A DNA stretch of 64,000 nt from Heloderma charlesbogerti (GCA_026122225.1 JANEZZ010002363.1:495782-559781), one strand, 5' to 3'. Positions 42,550 to 53,085 are shown, counted from the first letter of the stretch. Program-made: numbers and translations. Notes: a model not told the origin generated them from the letters alone.

Positions 42550-44460
42550 GTGGGGTGCCATAAGGTTCCATCCTCTCCCCGATGGTATTTAACATCTATG
42601 TGAAGCCGCTGGGGGCTATCATCAGGAGGTTTGGGGTGCGGTGTCATCAATATGCGGATGACACGCAGCTCTACCTCTCATTCAAATCTTCACCAAGGTT
42701 GGCTGTAGAATCCCTGTCCAAATGTCTGGAGACGGTGAGTGACTGGATGGGGAGGAATAAGCTGAAGCTGAACCCTGACACCCCTTCATGGATCACTGCC
42801 TTGTTGTGGCGAAGGGGCTTGCGTAACTCAGTGAAGCCATAAGCTATGCCATGCAGGGCCACCCAAGACGGACAGGTCATGGCAGAGAGTTCTGACAAAA
42901 TGTGGTCCACTGGAGAAGGAAATGGCAACCCACTCCAGTATTCTTGCCAAGAAAACCCCATGGAATGTATAACAAGGCTAAAAGAGATGACGCCGGAAGA
43001 TGAGCCCCTCAGGTCGGAAGGTGTCCAATATACTACTGGGGAAGAGCAGAGGGTATTTCCAAGTAGTGCCAGAAAGAGTGAAGCGGCTGGGCCAAAGCCA
43101 AAAGGACACTCAGCTGTGGATGTGTCTGATGATGAAAAGAAAATCCTTTAAAGATGCTGTAAAGAACAATATTGTTTAGGAACCTGGAATGTCAGATCAA
43201 TGAATCAAGTTAAGCTGGAGGTGGTCAAACATGAGATGGCAAGATTGAACATCGACATCTTGGGAATCAGCGAACTAAAATGGACAGGCATGGGTGAATT
43301 TAATTCAGGTGACCATCATATCTACTACTGTGGGCAAGAATCCCTTAGAAGAAATGGAGTAGCACTCATAGTCAACAAAAGGGTGGGAAAAGCAGTACTG
43401 GGGTACAATCTTAAAAACGATAGAATGATCTCAGTACGAATCCAAGGCAAACCATTCAACATCACAGTAATTCAAGTCTATGCCCCAACCACTGATGCCG
43501 AAGAAGCTGAGGTTGGTCGGTTCTATGAAGACCTACAACACCTTCTAGAACTAACACCAAAAAAAGGGGTCACGAAGAGTTGGACACGACTGAACAACAA
43601 CAACAACAATGAACCCTGACAAGAACAAGGTACTTTAGGTGGGAGACGAGAGGAGGTTGGGGGATGTTGACCTGGTGTTGAATGGGGTACAGCTACCCTT
43701 GAAAGACCAGGTCCGCAGCCTGGGGGTCATTTTGGACTCCCAGCTGTCCATGGAGGCTCAGGTATCAGCTGTGAGCTGGACAGCACTGTATCAACTCCAT
43801 CTTATACGGTGGCTGCGCCCCTTCCTTCCCAACCATCTGCTCCCATCGGTAGTACATGCCCTGGTCTCCTCTCGTTTAGATTACTGTAATGCGCTCTACA
43901 TGGGGTTACCCTTGAAGACGGGTCGGAAGCTGCAGCTGGTACAGAACGCGGCGGCTCGCCTGATTAAAGGCAGCTGCCAGCGAGATCACATCACTCCAGT
44001 GCTGAAGGAGTTGCACTGGTTACCAGTTGTTTTCTGGGCCAAATTCAAGGTGTTGGTTTTGACCTTTAAAACCCTATATGGTTCCGGCCCAGCCTATCTG
44101 AAGGGCTCCAGCAACACCAGACAGGCCACTTAACAAGATCAGCCTCGGATGGCCTTCTATCTGTCCCATCAGCCAGGACGGTAGACTGGTGGGGACGAGG
44201 GAGAGGGCCTTTTCTGTGGTGGCCCCCACTCTGTGGAACTCCCTCCCTAGGGAACTCCGCCATGCTCCCTCTTTAATGAGCTTCCGCCGTGCATTAAAAA
44301 CGTGGTTGTTCAGGCAGGCATTTGGGGTGGGTTAGGGTATTTTAGAAAATGTTTTTATTGTAGAAGTTTATTGTTTTAAACTGTTTTATTATATGCTGTA
44401 CATCGCCCAGAGTTGCTGGGTGACCAGCCAGATGGGCGATTAATAAATTAAATAAATAAA
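42550..44460 (+). mobile_element. L2 LINE 3' half, split by a Bov-B derivative
   Basis: The reverse-transcriptase frame at 42550-42780 reads GVP then SPMVFNIYVKPLGAIIRR, HQYADDTQLYLSF and SDWMGRNKLKLNPD, with catalytic ADD intact. It resumes at 43622 with NKVL, then, in the 43640-44133 frame, LNGVQLPLKDQVRSLGVILD, RLDYCNALYMGLPLKTGRK, LQLVQNAAARLIKGS and ELHWLPVVFWAKFKVLVLT. The 3' end has GCCCAGAGTTGCTGGGTGAC and a (AAATA)n-type tail at 44440-44465. It is one of the better-preserved L2 copies in the window. Confidence 0.92.
42781..43609 (+). mobile_element. Internally deleted Bov-B keeping both ends (829 bp)
   Basis: A perfect 12-bp target duplication TGAACCCTGACA (42769-42780 and 43610-43621) defines the insertion in L2. 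It starts with a leader region (CTTCATGGATCACTGCCTTG and CACCCAAGACGGACAGGTCA), then the N-terminal endonuclease frame: MNQVKLEVVKHEMARLNID, ILGISELKWTGMGEF, RRNGVALIVNKRVGKAV, VIQVYAPTTDAEEAEVGRFY. At about 43555 it jumps from the endonuclease straight to the last 45 bases of Bov-B (GGGGTCACGAAGAGTTGGAC and an AAC tail). The rest of the endonuclease and all of the reverse transcriptase are missing. Confidence 0.93.
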
Positions 44461-44465
44461 TAAAT

Positions 44466-45780
44466 AATTCAAAACTACTTTTCTCTAATTCAGTTGAGCC
44501 TCTTCTTGTTGCCCCTGGTTTCTGCCTGCCCCTGCCACACTCTGAAGCCAATCGTGCCAAGGATCACAGGTTCAGCATTTCTTTGATTTCACACTGCATT
44601 TCTACCTGAGACTTTGTGGGTGTTGATATATACTTGATAATTCGAATTGTGGTAATCAAAGTTGGTTGGATGAGGAGCTAAAATTGTTTGTGTTTCTTAA
44701 ATGGAACCACATTCACTCAGTTCAAAGTTCTGACTTCACTTATGGCTAAGTAGTTCTCTCTTTTTAAGGATACACCTAGATCTCAACCCTAAACCTCCTT
44801 GCTTTGAAGGAAGTAATTGCCGTGGGACTTACTTCTGAGTAAATAAGGTGGAAAGTGTTCTTCAGAGTTAGACATAACTATTAATGGAACGCTAGTGGAA
44901 GCCCTGCAATCTTGCATACACACACACGCCCTCGCACACCCCCCCCGGCTCTGTGACTTCCTACTGTTGTCACCTCCTGCATACTACTGCTGCCCCTGTT
45001 TCTTCTCCTGTTCCCTGCTGAGGAAAGCTTCCTTAGCTTTCCCCAGTCGGAGGTGTTGGGGAAGGATTCAGTACTTATAAAAGCAGTTCCATAGGCATCA
45101 TACAAGGGTAGAAACTGTACAGGCAAAAGTTGTAAAACATGGCTCTGGATTCCTCCTTAGTCTCAAGGTGCTTAATTGTATTCATTTTATTTTGTTTGAC
45201 TTCATTTTCCTCATCACGTTTTCTGGCCTCAGGTTTTCAGTGTTGTTTTTCACTTTATGAAGAGAATTCAGGTAACACATTCATGTATTCCTCCTTGTAG
45301 CTCTAAGTGCTTCCTAAAGACACAACATAATAACCTCACATGCCATATTGGGTCAGACTCTGCTGAACTAAATCTAATAGTCATGAATGGAAGATTACTG
45401 CCTGAAGGGACTTGCTATTTCATTTTCAATTTATGGTTCTTTCCTTGTATAAAAGAGGGAAGAGAATAGCTAAATGCCATTTCCATTAAGTTATTTGAGT
45501 CACTGTTGCTCTTGTTCCATCCTCCCATCTTAAGTCTCATTTTGATCTTTTGTACTTTTTAAAAATTCGGAGAGTCAAAGTTATCTACAAATAAGCAAAA
45601 AGCCCCACATCCTTAGACCTGCCCTGTGTCTGTCTTTCTCTTGCCCAAATCAAATTGCATTTAGTTATCCTACAGACAATTCCCCATCCCCACACATGAT
45701 CAGGCTTTTAAATATCTAAATGACACCACTGGAAGAGGTTGTTTAGGGAGATGGAGCGAACTGCCATCAATGTCATCATC
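44466..45780. other. No gene recognised
   Basis: A squamate palindromic repeat scrap (GTGGGACTTACTTCTGAGTA) lies at 44822-44841, and a short (CA)-rich run at 44916-44945. Frames of 61-81 codons lack domains. Confidence 0.45.
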
Positions 45781-45782
45781 AA

Positions 45783-46180
45783 CCACATCACATTGTTAGT
45801 TCCAGTCTATCAAGATCACCTTGAATTTTGTTTCTGTCTTCCAAGGTATTAGCTATCCCACCCAATTTTGTGTCATCTGCACATTTGATCAGCATTCCTT
45901 GCACCTCCTCCTCCAAATTATTAATAAAAATGTTGAAGAGCACTGGGCCCAGGACTGAGCCCTGCTGTACACCGCTCGTTACCTCTCTCCAGTTTGAGAA
46001 GATCCCATTGATAAACACTCTTTGAGTCTGATTCTGTAGCCAACTGTGGATCCACCTGATCGTTGTTTCATCTAGCCCACTTTGAAGCTAGTCTGCTCAT
46101 CAGGATATCATGGGGCACTTTGTCGAAAGCTTTGCTGAAGTCGAGGTATATGATGTCCACAGCAGTGCACAAGGGAGGTT
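45783..46180 (-). pseudogene. CR1 reverse-transcriptase fragment, part 1
   Basis: The minus strand reads EVTSGVQQGSVLGPVLFNIF, INNLEEEVQGMLIKCADDTK and LGGIANTLEDRNKIQGDLDR. Catalytic ADD is present, but the 3' third is deleted relative to the copy at 14531 (a jump near 45803). It stops abruptly at the Bov-B insertion and continues at 49832. Confidence 0.88.
46173..46180. repeat. Target-site duplication of the Bov-B stack (left)
   Basis: GGGAGGTT recurs at 49824-49831. Joining the CR1 on both sides gives the sequence order seen in the uninterrupted CR1 at about 15711 (AAGGGAGGTTACTTGATC). Confidence 0.85.
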
Positions 46181-46542
46181 GTTGTTGTTGTTCAGTCGTT
46201 CAGTCATGTCCGACTCTTCGTGACCCCATGGATCATAGCACGCCAGACCTTCCTGTCCTGCACTCTCTCCCGGAGCGTGCTCAAGTCCATATTCATTGCA
46301 TCAGAGATTCTATCTAGCCATCTCATCCTCTGCCATCCCCTTCTCCTTTTGCCTTCAGTCTTTCCCAGCATCAGGGTCTTTTCCAGAGAGTTTTCTCTTC
46401 GCATTAGCGGGCCAAAATATTTGAGCTTCAGCTTTAGTATCTGTCCTTCCAATGAGCAGTCAGGGTTGATTTCCTTTAGGATGGACTGATTTGACCTTCT
46501 TGCAGTCCAGGGGACTCGTAAGAGTCTTCTCCAGCACCACAG

Positions 46543-46550
46543 TTCGAAAG
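46543..46550. repeat. 8-bp target-site duplication of hAT-4 (left)
   Basis: TTCGAAAG is repeated exactly at 47474-47481. The uninterrupted Bov-B at 47899 reads AGTTCGAAAGCATCAATTC, confirming the pre-insertion site. Confidence 0.95.
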
Positions 46551-47473
46551 TAGGGATGTACGAAAGTTCCGCCACGGATCTCGGGGAGGCCAAATACCAG
46601 CACATTCGGCCCCCCGAAATCGGTGGCAGAATGGCCCCCCGCCCGGGACGGGACTTACCTTAGGCGGATCTTCCTAGCGGCTCCGGTGGCTGCTCGGGTG
46701 GCGGTGTGGTGGCGGCGGCGGTGGCGGCCAGTGTTCCGACCAGCTGCCACTGCCACCATTTCCAGGTAAAAAAAACAAAAACAAAAAAAAGTGATAGGTT
46801 ACGTAAAGATTTACGTAGCCTATCACAGCTAGATTTTTAAAAAACACCGTGATAGGCAACGTAAATGTTTACGTAGCTTATCACGGCTGATTAAAAAACA
46901 AACAAAAAAACCGCGCGTACGCAAATGGCGGCGCCCATGGGTGCCGCCATTTGCGTTCGTTCTTTTGGCACGTCTTAGTCTACGTAAACATTTACGTAGA
47001 CTAAGATGGCGAAAATAAGGGGAACGCAAATAGCATAGCATCTACGCTATTTGCATTCCCCTTATTTTCGTCATCTTAGTCTACGTAAATGTTTACATAG
47101 ACTAAGACGTGCGAAAATAAGGAACGCAAATGGTGGCGCCCATGGGCGCCGCCATTTGCATACGCGCGTGTTTTTTTTTTAATCAGCCGTGAGAGGCTAC
47201 ATAAACATTTATGTAGCCTATCACGGCTGACTGCAGGGATGCAAATGACGGCGGCTACGGCCGCCACCATTTGCGTCCCTGCTAGCCAGCAGCCGGATGT
47301 CCGGCCGGCGGCTCTGCAGAATCCCTGTGGAGCGGAGCCGGCCGGCCAGGATTCTGGGGGGGACGAACGGAACGCCTCCCCCCCCAGCCAGGATTCCGGG
47401 GGGAGGGACGGAACGCCTCCCCCCCAGCATCAGCATAATCCGCAGAAAGGTAAGTACCTTTCGTTCATCCCTA
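46551..47473 (-). mobile_element. Hairpin-rich non-autonomous hAT-like transposon, copy 4 (hAT-4)
   Basis: 923 bp, opposite orientation to copies 1-3: its left end TAGGGATGTACGAAAGTTCC matches the reversed right end of copy 2, including GGGGAGGCCAAATACCAGCA. The other end is, reversed, TAGGGATGAACGAAAGG. The exact duplication TTCGAAAG lies in Bov-B. Palindromes are at 46789-46826, 46847-46886, 46974-47009, 47084-47108 and 47184-47226. The core is a near-complete foldback centred near 47037, with CGCAAATAGC on both sides. On the minus strand an ATG at 46759 opens 33 codons plus two bases to AAG|GTAAGT at 46659/46658. No transposase. Confidence 0.95.
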
Positions 47474-47536
47474 TTCGAAAGCATCAATTCTTCGACACTC
47501 AGCCTTCCTTATAGTCCACCTCTCGCATCCATACAT

Positions 47537-49823
47537 TGTTGTTGTTGTTCAGTCGTTCAGTCGTGTCCGACTCTTCGTGACCCCATGGACCATAGCATGC
47601 CAGGCCTTCCTGTCCTGCGCTCTCTCCCGGAGCGTGCTCAAGTTCATATTCATTGCATCCGTGATGCTATCTAGCCATCTCATCCTCTGCCGTCCCCTTC
47701 TCCTTTTGCCTTCAGTCTTTCCCAGCATCAGGGTCTTTTCCAGGGAGTTTTCTCTTCGCATTAGGTGGCCAAAATATTTGAGCTTCAGCTTCAGTATCTG
47801 TCCTTCCAATGAGCACTCAGGGTTGATTTCCTTTAGGATGGACTGATTTGACCTCCTTGCAGTCCAGGGGACTCGTAAGAGTCTTCTCCAGCACCACAGT
47901 TCGAAAGCATCAATTCTTCGGCGCTCAGCCTTCCTTATAGTCCAGCTCTCACAGCCATACATTACTACTGGGAAAACCATAGCTTTGATTAGATGGACCT
48001 TTGTTGGAAAGGTGATGTCTCTGCTTCTTCCTATGCTGTCTAGGTTTGCCATAGCTTTCCTCCCAAGGAGCAAGCGTCTTAATTTCATGGTTACAGTCAC
48101 CGTCTTTGGTGATCTTGGAGCCCAAGAAAATAAAATATGTCACTGCTGCCTTTTCTTCCCCTTCCATATGCCAGGAAGTGATGGGGCCAGATGCCATGAT
48201 CTTAGTTTTTTTAATGTTGAGTTTCAAACCAGCTTTTGCACTCTCCTCTTTCACCCTCAACAAGAGGCTCTTTAGATCCTCTTCACTTTCTGCCATTAGG
48301 GTGATATCATCTGCGTATCTGAGGTTGTTGATAATTCTCCCGGCAATCTTAATTCCGACCTGTGATTCATCCAACCCGGCATTTCTCATGATGTACTCTG
48401 CATATAAGTTAAATAAGCAGGGCGACAATATGCAGCCTTGTCGTACTCCTTTCCCAATTTGGAACCAATCGGTTGTTCCATGTCTGGTTCTTTCTGTTGC
48501 TTCTTGACCCTCGTACAGGTTTCTCAGGAGACAGGTACGGTGGTCTGGTACCCCCATCTCTTTCAGAGTTTGTCACAGTTTGTTGTGATCCACACAATCA
48601 AAGGCTTTAGCATAGTCAATGAAGCAGAAATAGACGTTTTTCTGGAATTCTCTTGCTTTCTCCATGATGCAGCGAATGTTGGCGATTCGATCTCTAGCTC
48701 CTCTGCCTCTTCGAAACCCAGCTTGTACTTCCGGTAGTTCTCGGTTCGCATACTGCTGAAGCCTAGCTTGTAGGATTTTGAGCATCACCTTGCTGGCATG
48801 TGAAATGAGTGCAATTGTGCGGTAGTTTGAACACTCTTTGGCGTTGCCCTTCTTGGGAATTGGAATGTAAACTGACCTTTTCCAGTCTTGTGGCCACTGT
48901 TTAGTGTTCCAAATTTGTTGGCATATTGAGTGCAGCACTTTAACAGCATCATCTTCTAGGATTTTAAATAGCTCAGCTGGAATACTGTCATCTCCGCTAG
49001 CTTTGTTGTTAGTAATGCTTCCTAAGGCCCACTTGATTTCACTCTCTAGGATGTCCGGCTCAAGTTCAGTGACCGCACTATCATGGCTATCAGGGACATG
49101 AAGATCTTTCCTGTATAGTTCTTCTGTGTATTCTCTCCACCTCTTCTTAATCTCATCTGCTTCTGTTAGGTCCCTGCCTTCTTTGTCCTTTATCATGCCT
49201 GTCTTTGCACAAAATGTTCCCTTGAGTTGTCCGATTTTCTTGAAGAGATCTCTAGTCTTTCCCATTCTATTGTTTTCCTCAGTTTCTTTGCATTGTTCAT
49301 TTAAGAAGGCCTTCTTGTCTCTCCTTGCTATTCTCTGGAACTCTGCATTCAGTTGGATATATCTTCCCCTTTCTTCCTTGCTTTTCGCTTCCCTTCTTTC
49401 CTCATCTACTTGTAAAGCCTCCTCAGACAGCCACTTTGCTTTCTTGCATTTCTTTTTCTTTGGGATGGATTGAGTTGCTGCCTCCTGAACAATGTAATGA
49501 ACCTCCGTCCATAGTTCCTCAGGCACTCTGTCTATCAGGTCTAATCCCTTAAATCTATTCCTCACCTCCACTGTATATTCATAAGGGATATGATTTACGT
49601 CATACCTGAATGGTTTAGTGGTTTTCCCTACGTTCTTTATCTTAAGCCGAAATTTTGCAAGAAGCAGCTCATGATCTGAGCCACAGTCAGCTCCAGGTCT
49701 TGTTTTTACTGACTGTATAGAGCTTCTCCATCTTTGGCTGCAAAGGACATAATCAATCTGATTTCGATATTGACCATCTGGTGATGTCCATGTGTAGAGT
49801 CGCCTCTTGTGCTGTTGGAACAT
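47537..49823 (-). mobile_element. Bov-B (RTE) LINE copy 2, 5'-truncated in the endonuclease
   Basis: The (GTT)n tail at 47537-47549 and the Bov-B 3' end lead into ORF2 on the minus strand up to 49823, where the copy starts at codon FQQHKRRLYTWTSPDGQ of the endonuclease. It is flanked, with copy 1, by the GGGAGGTT duplication. Of a full Bov-B of roughly 3 kb it lacks only the 5' quarter. Confidence 0.93.
47549..49823 (-). pseudogene. Bov-B ORF2: endonuclease C-terminus plus reverse transcriptase
   Basis: From 49823: QYRNQIDYVLCSQRWRSS and ADCGSDHELLLAKFRLK (end of the apurinic-type endonuclease, SDH present), a charged linker, then SGDDSIPAELFKILEDDAVK, NYRTIALISHASKVMLK, VYFCFIDYAKAFDCVDH. 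A TGA at 48573-48575 interrupts the frame once. It continues in frame with KGVRQGCILSPCLFNLYAEY and NNLRYADDITLMAESEED (catalytic ADD intact). A frameshift near 48090-48100 follows, and the C-terminal part runs to 47549 with FELWCWRRLLRVPWTARR and GRRRGRQRMRWLDSI-type blocks. One stop and one frameshift in about 750 codons make this a fairly young copy. Confidence 0.93.
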
Positions 49824-49831
49824 GGGAGGTT

Positions 49832-49924
49832 ACCTGATCCAAAAATTAGATCAGATTTGTCTGGTAGGATTTGTTCTTGACAAATCCATGTTGGCTTTGA
49901 GTAATCACTGCATTGTTTTCAAGG
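49832..49924 (-). pseudogene. CR1 reverse-transcriptase fragment, part 2
   Basis: Continuation of 45783-46180 beyond the Bov-B stack. The plus strand ACCTGATCCAAAAATTAGAT and TTGTTCTTGACAAATCCATG matches 15718-15780 in order. It ends at 49924, where L2 sequence begins. Confidence 0.85.
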
Positions 49925-50895
49925 TATGCATATGACACTCAACTCTACCTCTCCTTTTCATCAAATGTGGGTGAGGCAGTGACTATCCTGAACTACTTGG
50001 AACCAGTAGTAGGCTGGATTAAGGCCAATAAACCAACACAGTCTAGAGAAGATGGAGGTTCTCTTAATAGATAATTCATCTGTCCAGTTCAGTGGCATTC
50101 AACTTTCTCTAAATAATGTTGTACTCCCCCAGAAGTAGCAATTTCATAATTCGGGGTGCTCATAGATCCAGCTCTGTCATTTGAGGTCAACGTGGCCTCA
50201 GTGGCATGAAGTGCCTTTTATCAGCTTCAGCTGATATACCAGCTATGACCCTATCTGGACAGAGACAGCTTGGCTGGCTGGGGCATGCTGGGAGTTGTAG
50301 AACTTTTTTCTGTCTAGACATGCATAGGATTGTACCCTTGGTACAGAATAGAGCATCCAGGCTGCTTACAGGGACCAGCAATTTCAAACACATTACTCCA
50401 GTGCTGTGTCAACTGCACTAGTTGTATCAATTTTGGGCCCTGATTCAAAATGTTCATACTCACCTTTAAAGCCCTGGCCTGAACAGCTTAGGACCAGTGC
50501 CCCTGAAGGAGGGTCTTCTCCCATATGTTTCTGCCTGATTGCTAAGATCCTCTTCAGATGCTCTTTTCTGGATGCTGCTGCCCACAATGGTACAATGGGT
50601 GGCTATCAGGGAAAGAGCCTTCTCTGTGGTGCCCCCCACCCATCTTTGTAATGCCCTTCCCAGGGAGATCTGCCTGGTATTTTCCCTGTATATGTTTAGG
50701 TGACAGGCTAAGGCCTTCCTCTTCCAGCAAGCATTTAATCTTTAAACGTTTGTTCTGATTATTAAGTTTACTGTTAGGTCTTTGATATTTTTAGTGTTTT
50801 AATATTTTGATATTTGTATTGTATTTACTGATTGTAAACCACCCCAAGGGCATCTGTCAGTTGGGAGGTATATAAACTTAACAAACAAACAAAAA
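49925..50895 (+). mobile_element. L2 LINE 3' part, plus strand, catalytic motif mutated
   Basis: Begins YAYDTQLYLSFSSNVGEA, so the first catalytic aspartate of YADD is tyrosine. Then come VVGWIKANKP, VQNRASRLLTGTSNFKHITP, VLCQLH and 3' blocks GAAAGAGCCTTCTCTGTGGT and ATTGTAAACCACCCCAAGGG, with an ACAAACAAACA tail at about 50880-50893. An unrelated GGCTGGGGCATGCTGGGAGT scrap is embedded near 50270-50300. Many stops; long dead. Confidence 0.8.
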
Positions 50896-51685
50896 TTCAG
50901 GCCTAATAGTCCAAACTATATTTTAAGAAAAAACACAGCTTTAATTGCTCATGCTTTTCCCTCATAGCAGATCTATGCTACAAATGCATAGTGATTTTAT
51001 GCCAGTTTAACTGGTATTGCTTTTCTGGAAGAATCCTGGGAAATGTGGTTTAGTGATGTTCTGAGGGCCAAAGCCTAAACATTACTTAAAAGATGTCGCT
51101 TGCAGCTTATATCACTATTTTGCAATATAAATTCCATGGGGGGGTGTTCTCTGGATTGGGTCCATAGTGTGTGGGGGAGTTAAAGCCCGCACGCCCCCCA
51201 TACGAGGATCCCAATCTGGACTGGGCCCCTGTGCTTACACTAGGGTAAAAAGGAAAAGGAAAAAAAAGACGTAGCTGCTAGCTAGGTCTTCAGAATAATG
51301 TCTGCTCTGCCCCCACCCCAGTACTCTATTGAGGGACAAGGGGTTTTGGCCTCCAGAATACTCTTTTAAGAGACAAGGGGTTCAATGGGGCTGCAGCACT
51401 CTAGGCCGATCACAAATTGAATGCCACCATGTTCAGAGGTAATTAATGCCAGGCAAATAGAGCAGAATGTAGAGGCAAAGTAGTTCACACTGTGCTCCTG
51501 CTCATCAAACTGCAGTTTTAGTTTGGGCTATACAAGTGTATTATTATAAATATCTTGATATTTATTTTTATCATACTTTAAAATGAGGCCTTCAAATATC
51601 TTCTGCAGTCCTGTTGACATGTAATAGCCTAGCAGCTCTCGAAAGATTCTATTTTTCGAAGTGTGGTCAATTAATACATATGACT
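50896..51685. other. No gene recognised; dispersed-repeat copy at 51115-51285
   Basis: 51115-51285 (GTGTTCTCTGGATTGGGTCC, GGGGGAGTTAAAGCCC, AGGATCCCAATCTGGAC, AAAAAAGACGTAGCTGCTAG) matches 61640-61775 in order (GGTTAAAGTCTCCC, CCCAATTCAGATC, AAAAAAGATGTAGCTATTAG). The class is unknown. No gene. Confidence 0.5.
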
Positions 51686-51689
51686 TTAC

Positions 51690-52640
51690 AGGAATTTTGT
51701 GCTATGATTATAACCCAGCTCTATGGGGTGGCCATTTGGGATACAGGGCATAAATAATGAGGTTGAAAGAATCCAGTCATTTTTCCTTAGAACAATTATT
51801 GGGATCCCCAGGTATGTGGCTAATGCAGTGTTGTGCTTGGAAACTGGATTAAACTCCATAACATGTACAGCTTGGGCCTTTACTCTAGATGGATAACATT
51901 TTATTTTGACCAACAGTACTCTTGCAACTGTCCTGTGATCTGGCAAGACTCTTGCAGAAATAGCTGGTTGAAGGCTGTACACCATAAAATAATGGAAATG
52001 GGTATGTCTCCATTCACATTTTTTTTCTTAGGGCTCAAAAAGGCAAAAGAAGTTCTTTTGTTAAGATTGTACAATATTGCACAGCCAAATTTGATATCTC
52101 TGGCAGCTAAATTTTTTCTTCTATTTTTGGCATTCAGTTCTCAAAGCTATCTAAAGCTGTTCATGTATATAAGCCTTAGGTTGCATTTACACATACGAAT
52201 GCTTTACTATCTGACATGTTAGAGAGGAGATTCAATAAGGATTCGTCATTGCAACTTTGTTGCCCCTGAGGTTCAGGGGATTTAGAGACAGTAATACATG
52301 TTTTATTATATTGGAATTTCTGTCACAATACTAGGAGAGACCTGATTGTGCCTTTATTATCTAAGTTTCCTGGCAGAGACAGCCTGTTTTATGTATCTTA
52401 GCTGACACCATTCCTGTAGTTACTGGAAAAGTTGCTAAGGTTTTTTTTCATTGCAATTAAGTTGAGAGCTCAGTTAACTTGTTTTTGATTCACTCTTCAT
52501 AGATGATACACTGTTCTTTATGTCATTGTGTATATATATTGTTGCTCTATATTGTTTTTGTAAATATATCTTGTATTCCTTGCTTTTTCAATCTGGTCAT
52601 AGACTACAATAAACAGATCTGATTTGATTTGATTTAAGAT
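51690..52640 (+). mobile_element. Non-LTR retrotransposon 3' end of unassigned clade
   Basis: A discontinuous plus frame reads TQLYGVAIWDTGHK, EVERIQSFFLRTIIGIPRYV and ANAVLCLETGLN. This is the post-catalytic region of a non-LTR reverse transcriptase (the YGAELWG...LRRILGVP type). A long untranslated 3' part follows and ends with AATAAACAGATCTGATTTGA and a (TTTGA)n tail at 52618-52640. It is clearly different from CR1, L2 and Bov-B here. No TSD found. Confidence 0.6.
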
Positions 52641-52794
52641 ATAGAAATATAGACCTGTGTGTCACTCTAGAATTTTCTTTGCTCTATGGTTGGAGAACCG
52701 TAGCACCCACTGCACTACTATTCTCAGGGTTCCTGGGAAGAAGGAACATCTGTTAAACTGTTTTAAGTCTACAGCATAACTATACCACAGTCCA

Positions 52795-52924
52795 GTCTTC
52801 TCCAACCTGGTGCCTCCAGATGTGTTGGACTGCAAGTTCCATCTGGACTGCAACTGGCCATGCTGGCTGGGAATGATGGGGGTTGTAGTCCAACACATCT
52901 AGAAGGTACCAGGTTGGCATAGGC
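52795..52924. mobile_element. Palindromic MITE, CCAACCTGGTGCCCTCCAG family, copy 3
   Basis: TCTCCAACCTGGTGCCTCCA and GATGTGTTGGACTGCAAG at the left mirror TTGTAGTCCAACACATCTAG and AAGGTACCAGGTTGG at the right. The middle carries CATGCTGGCTGGGAATGATG. Confidence 0.82.
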
Positions 52925-53085
52925 TGCCATAGTCTAAAGTTTGCATAACATAGGGCCAAGTGTACAACAATATGTTGAATGTGAAATAAATGAAAGCACA
53001 TATTAGGACATTTTGAATTGTTCTAAGAAGTTCACAAATACTAACCTGTTGTTCTACTCAAAACATGTTGTGGAAGGCTGACCCA

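Larger units (their letters stand above)
46181..47536 (-). mobile_element. Bov-B copy 1 (3' end only), carrying hAT-4
   Basis: The (GTT)n tail is at 46181-46194, followed by the reversed Bov-B 3' end. The minus frame includes GRQRM-like GWQRMRWLDRI, KLKLKYFGPLMRRENSLEKT and FELWCWRRLLRVPWTARR. After hAT-4 it resumes with 63 more bases (47474-47536) and stops. Its 5' break abuts the (GTT)n tail of copy 2, so it most simply inserted into that tail. Confidence 0.88.

Noticed and set aside
48106..48507. A 133-codon plus-strand frame in Bov-B copy 2 (and the like at 54830-55354)
   Set aside because: Antisense to the Bov-B ORF2 frame, recurring wherever Bov-B lies in reverse; not a separate gene.
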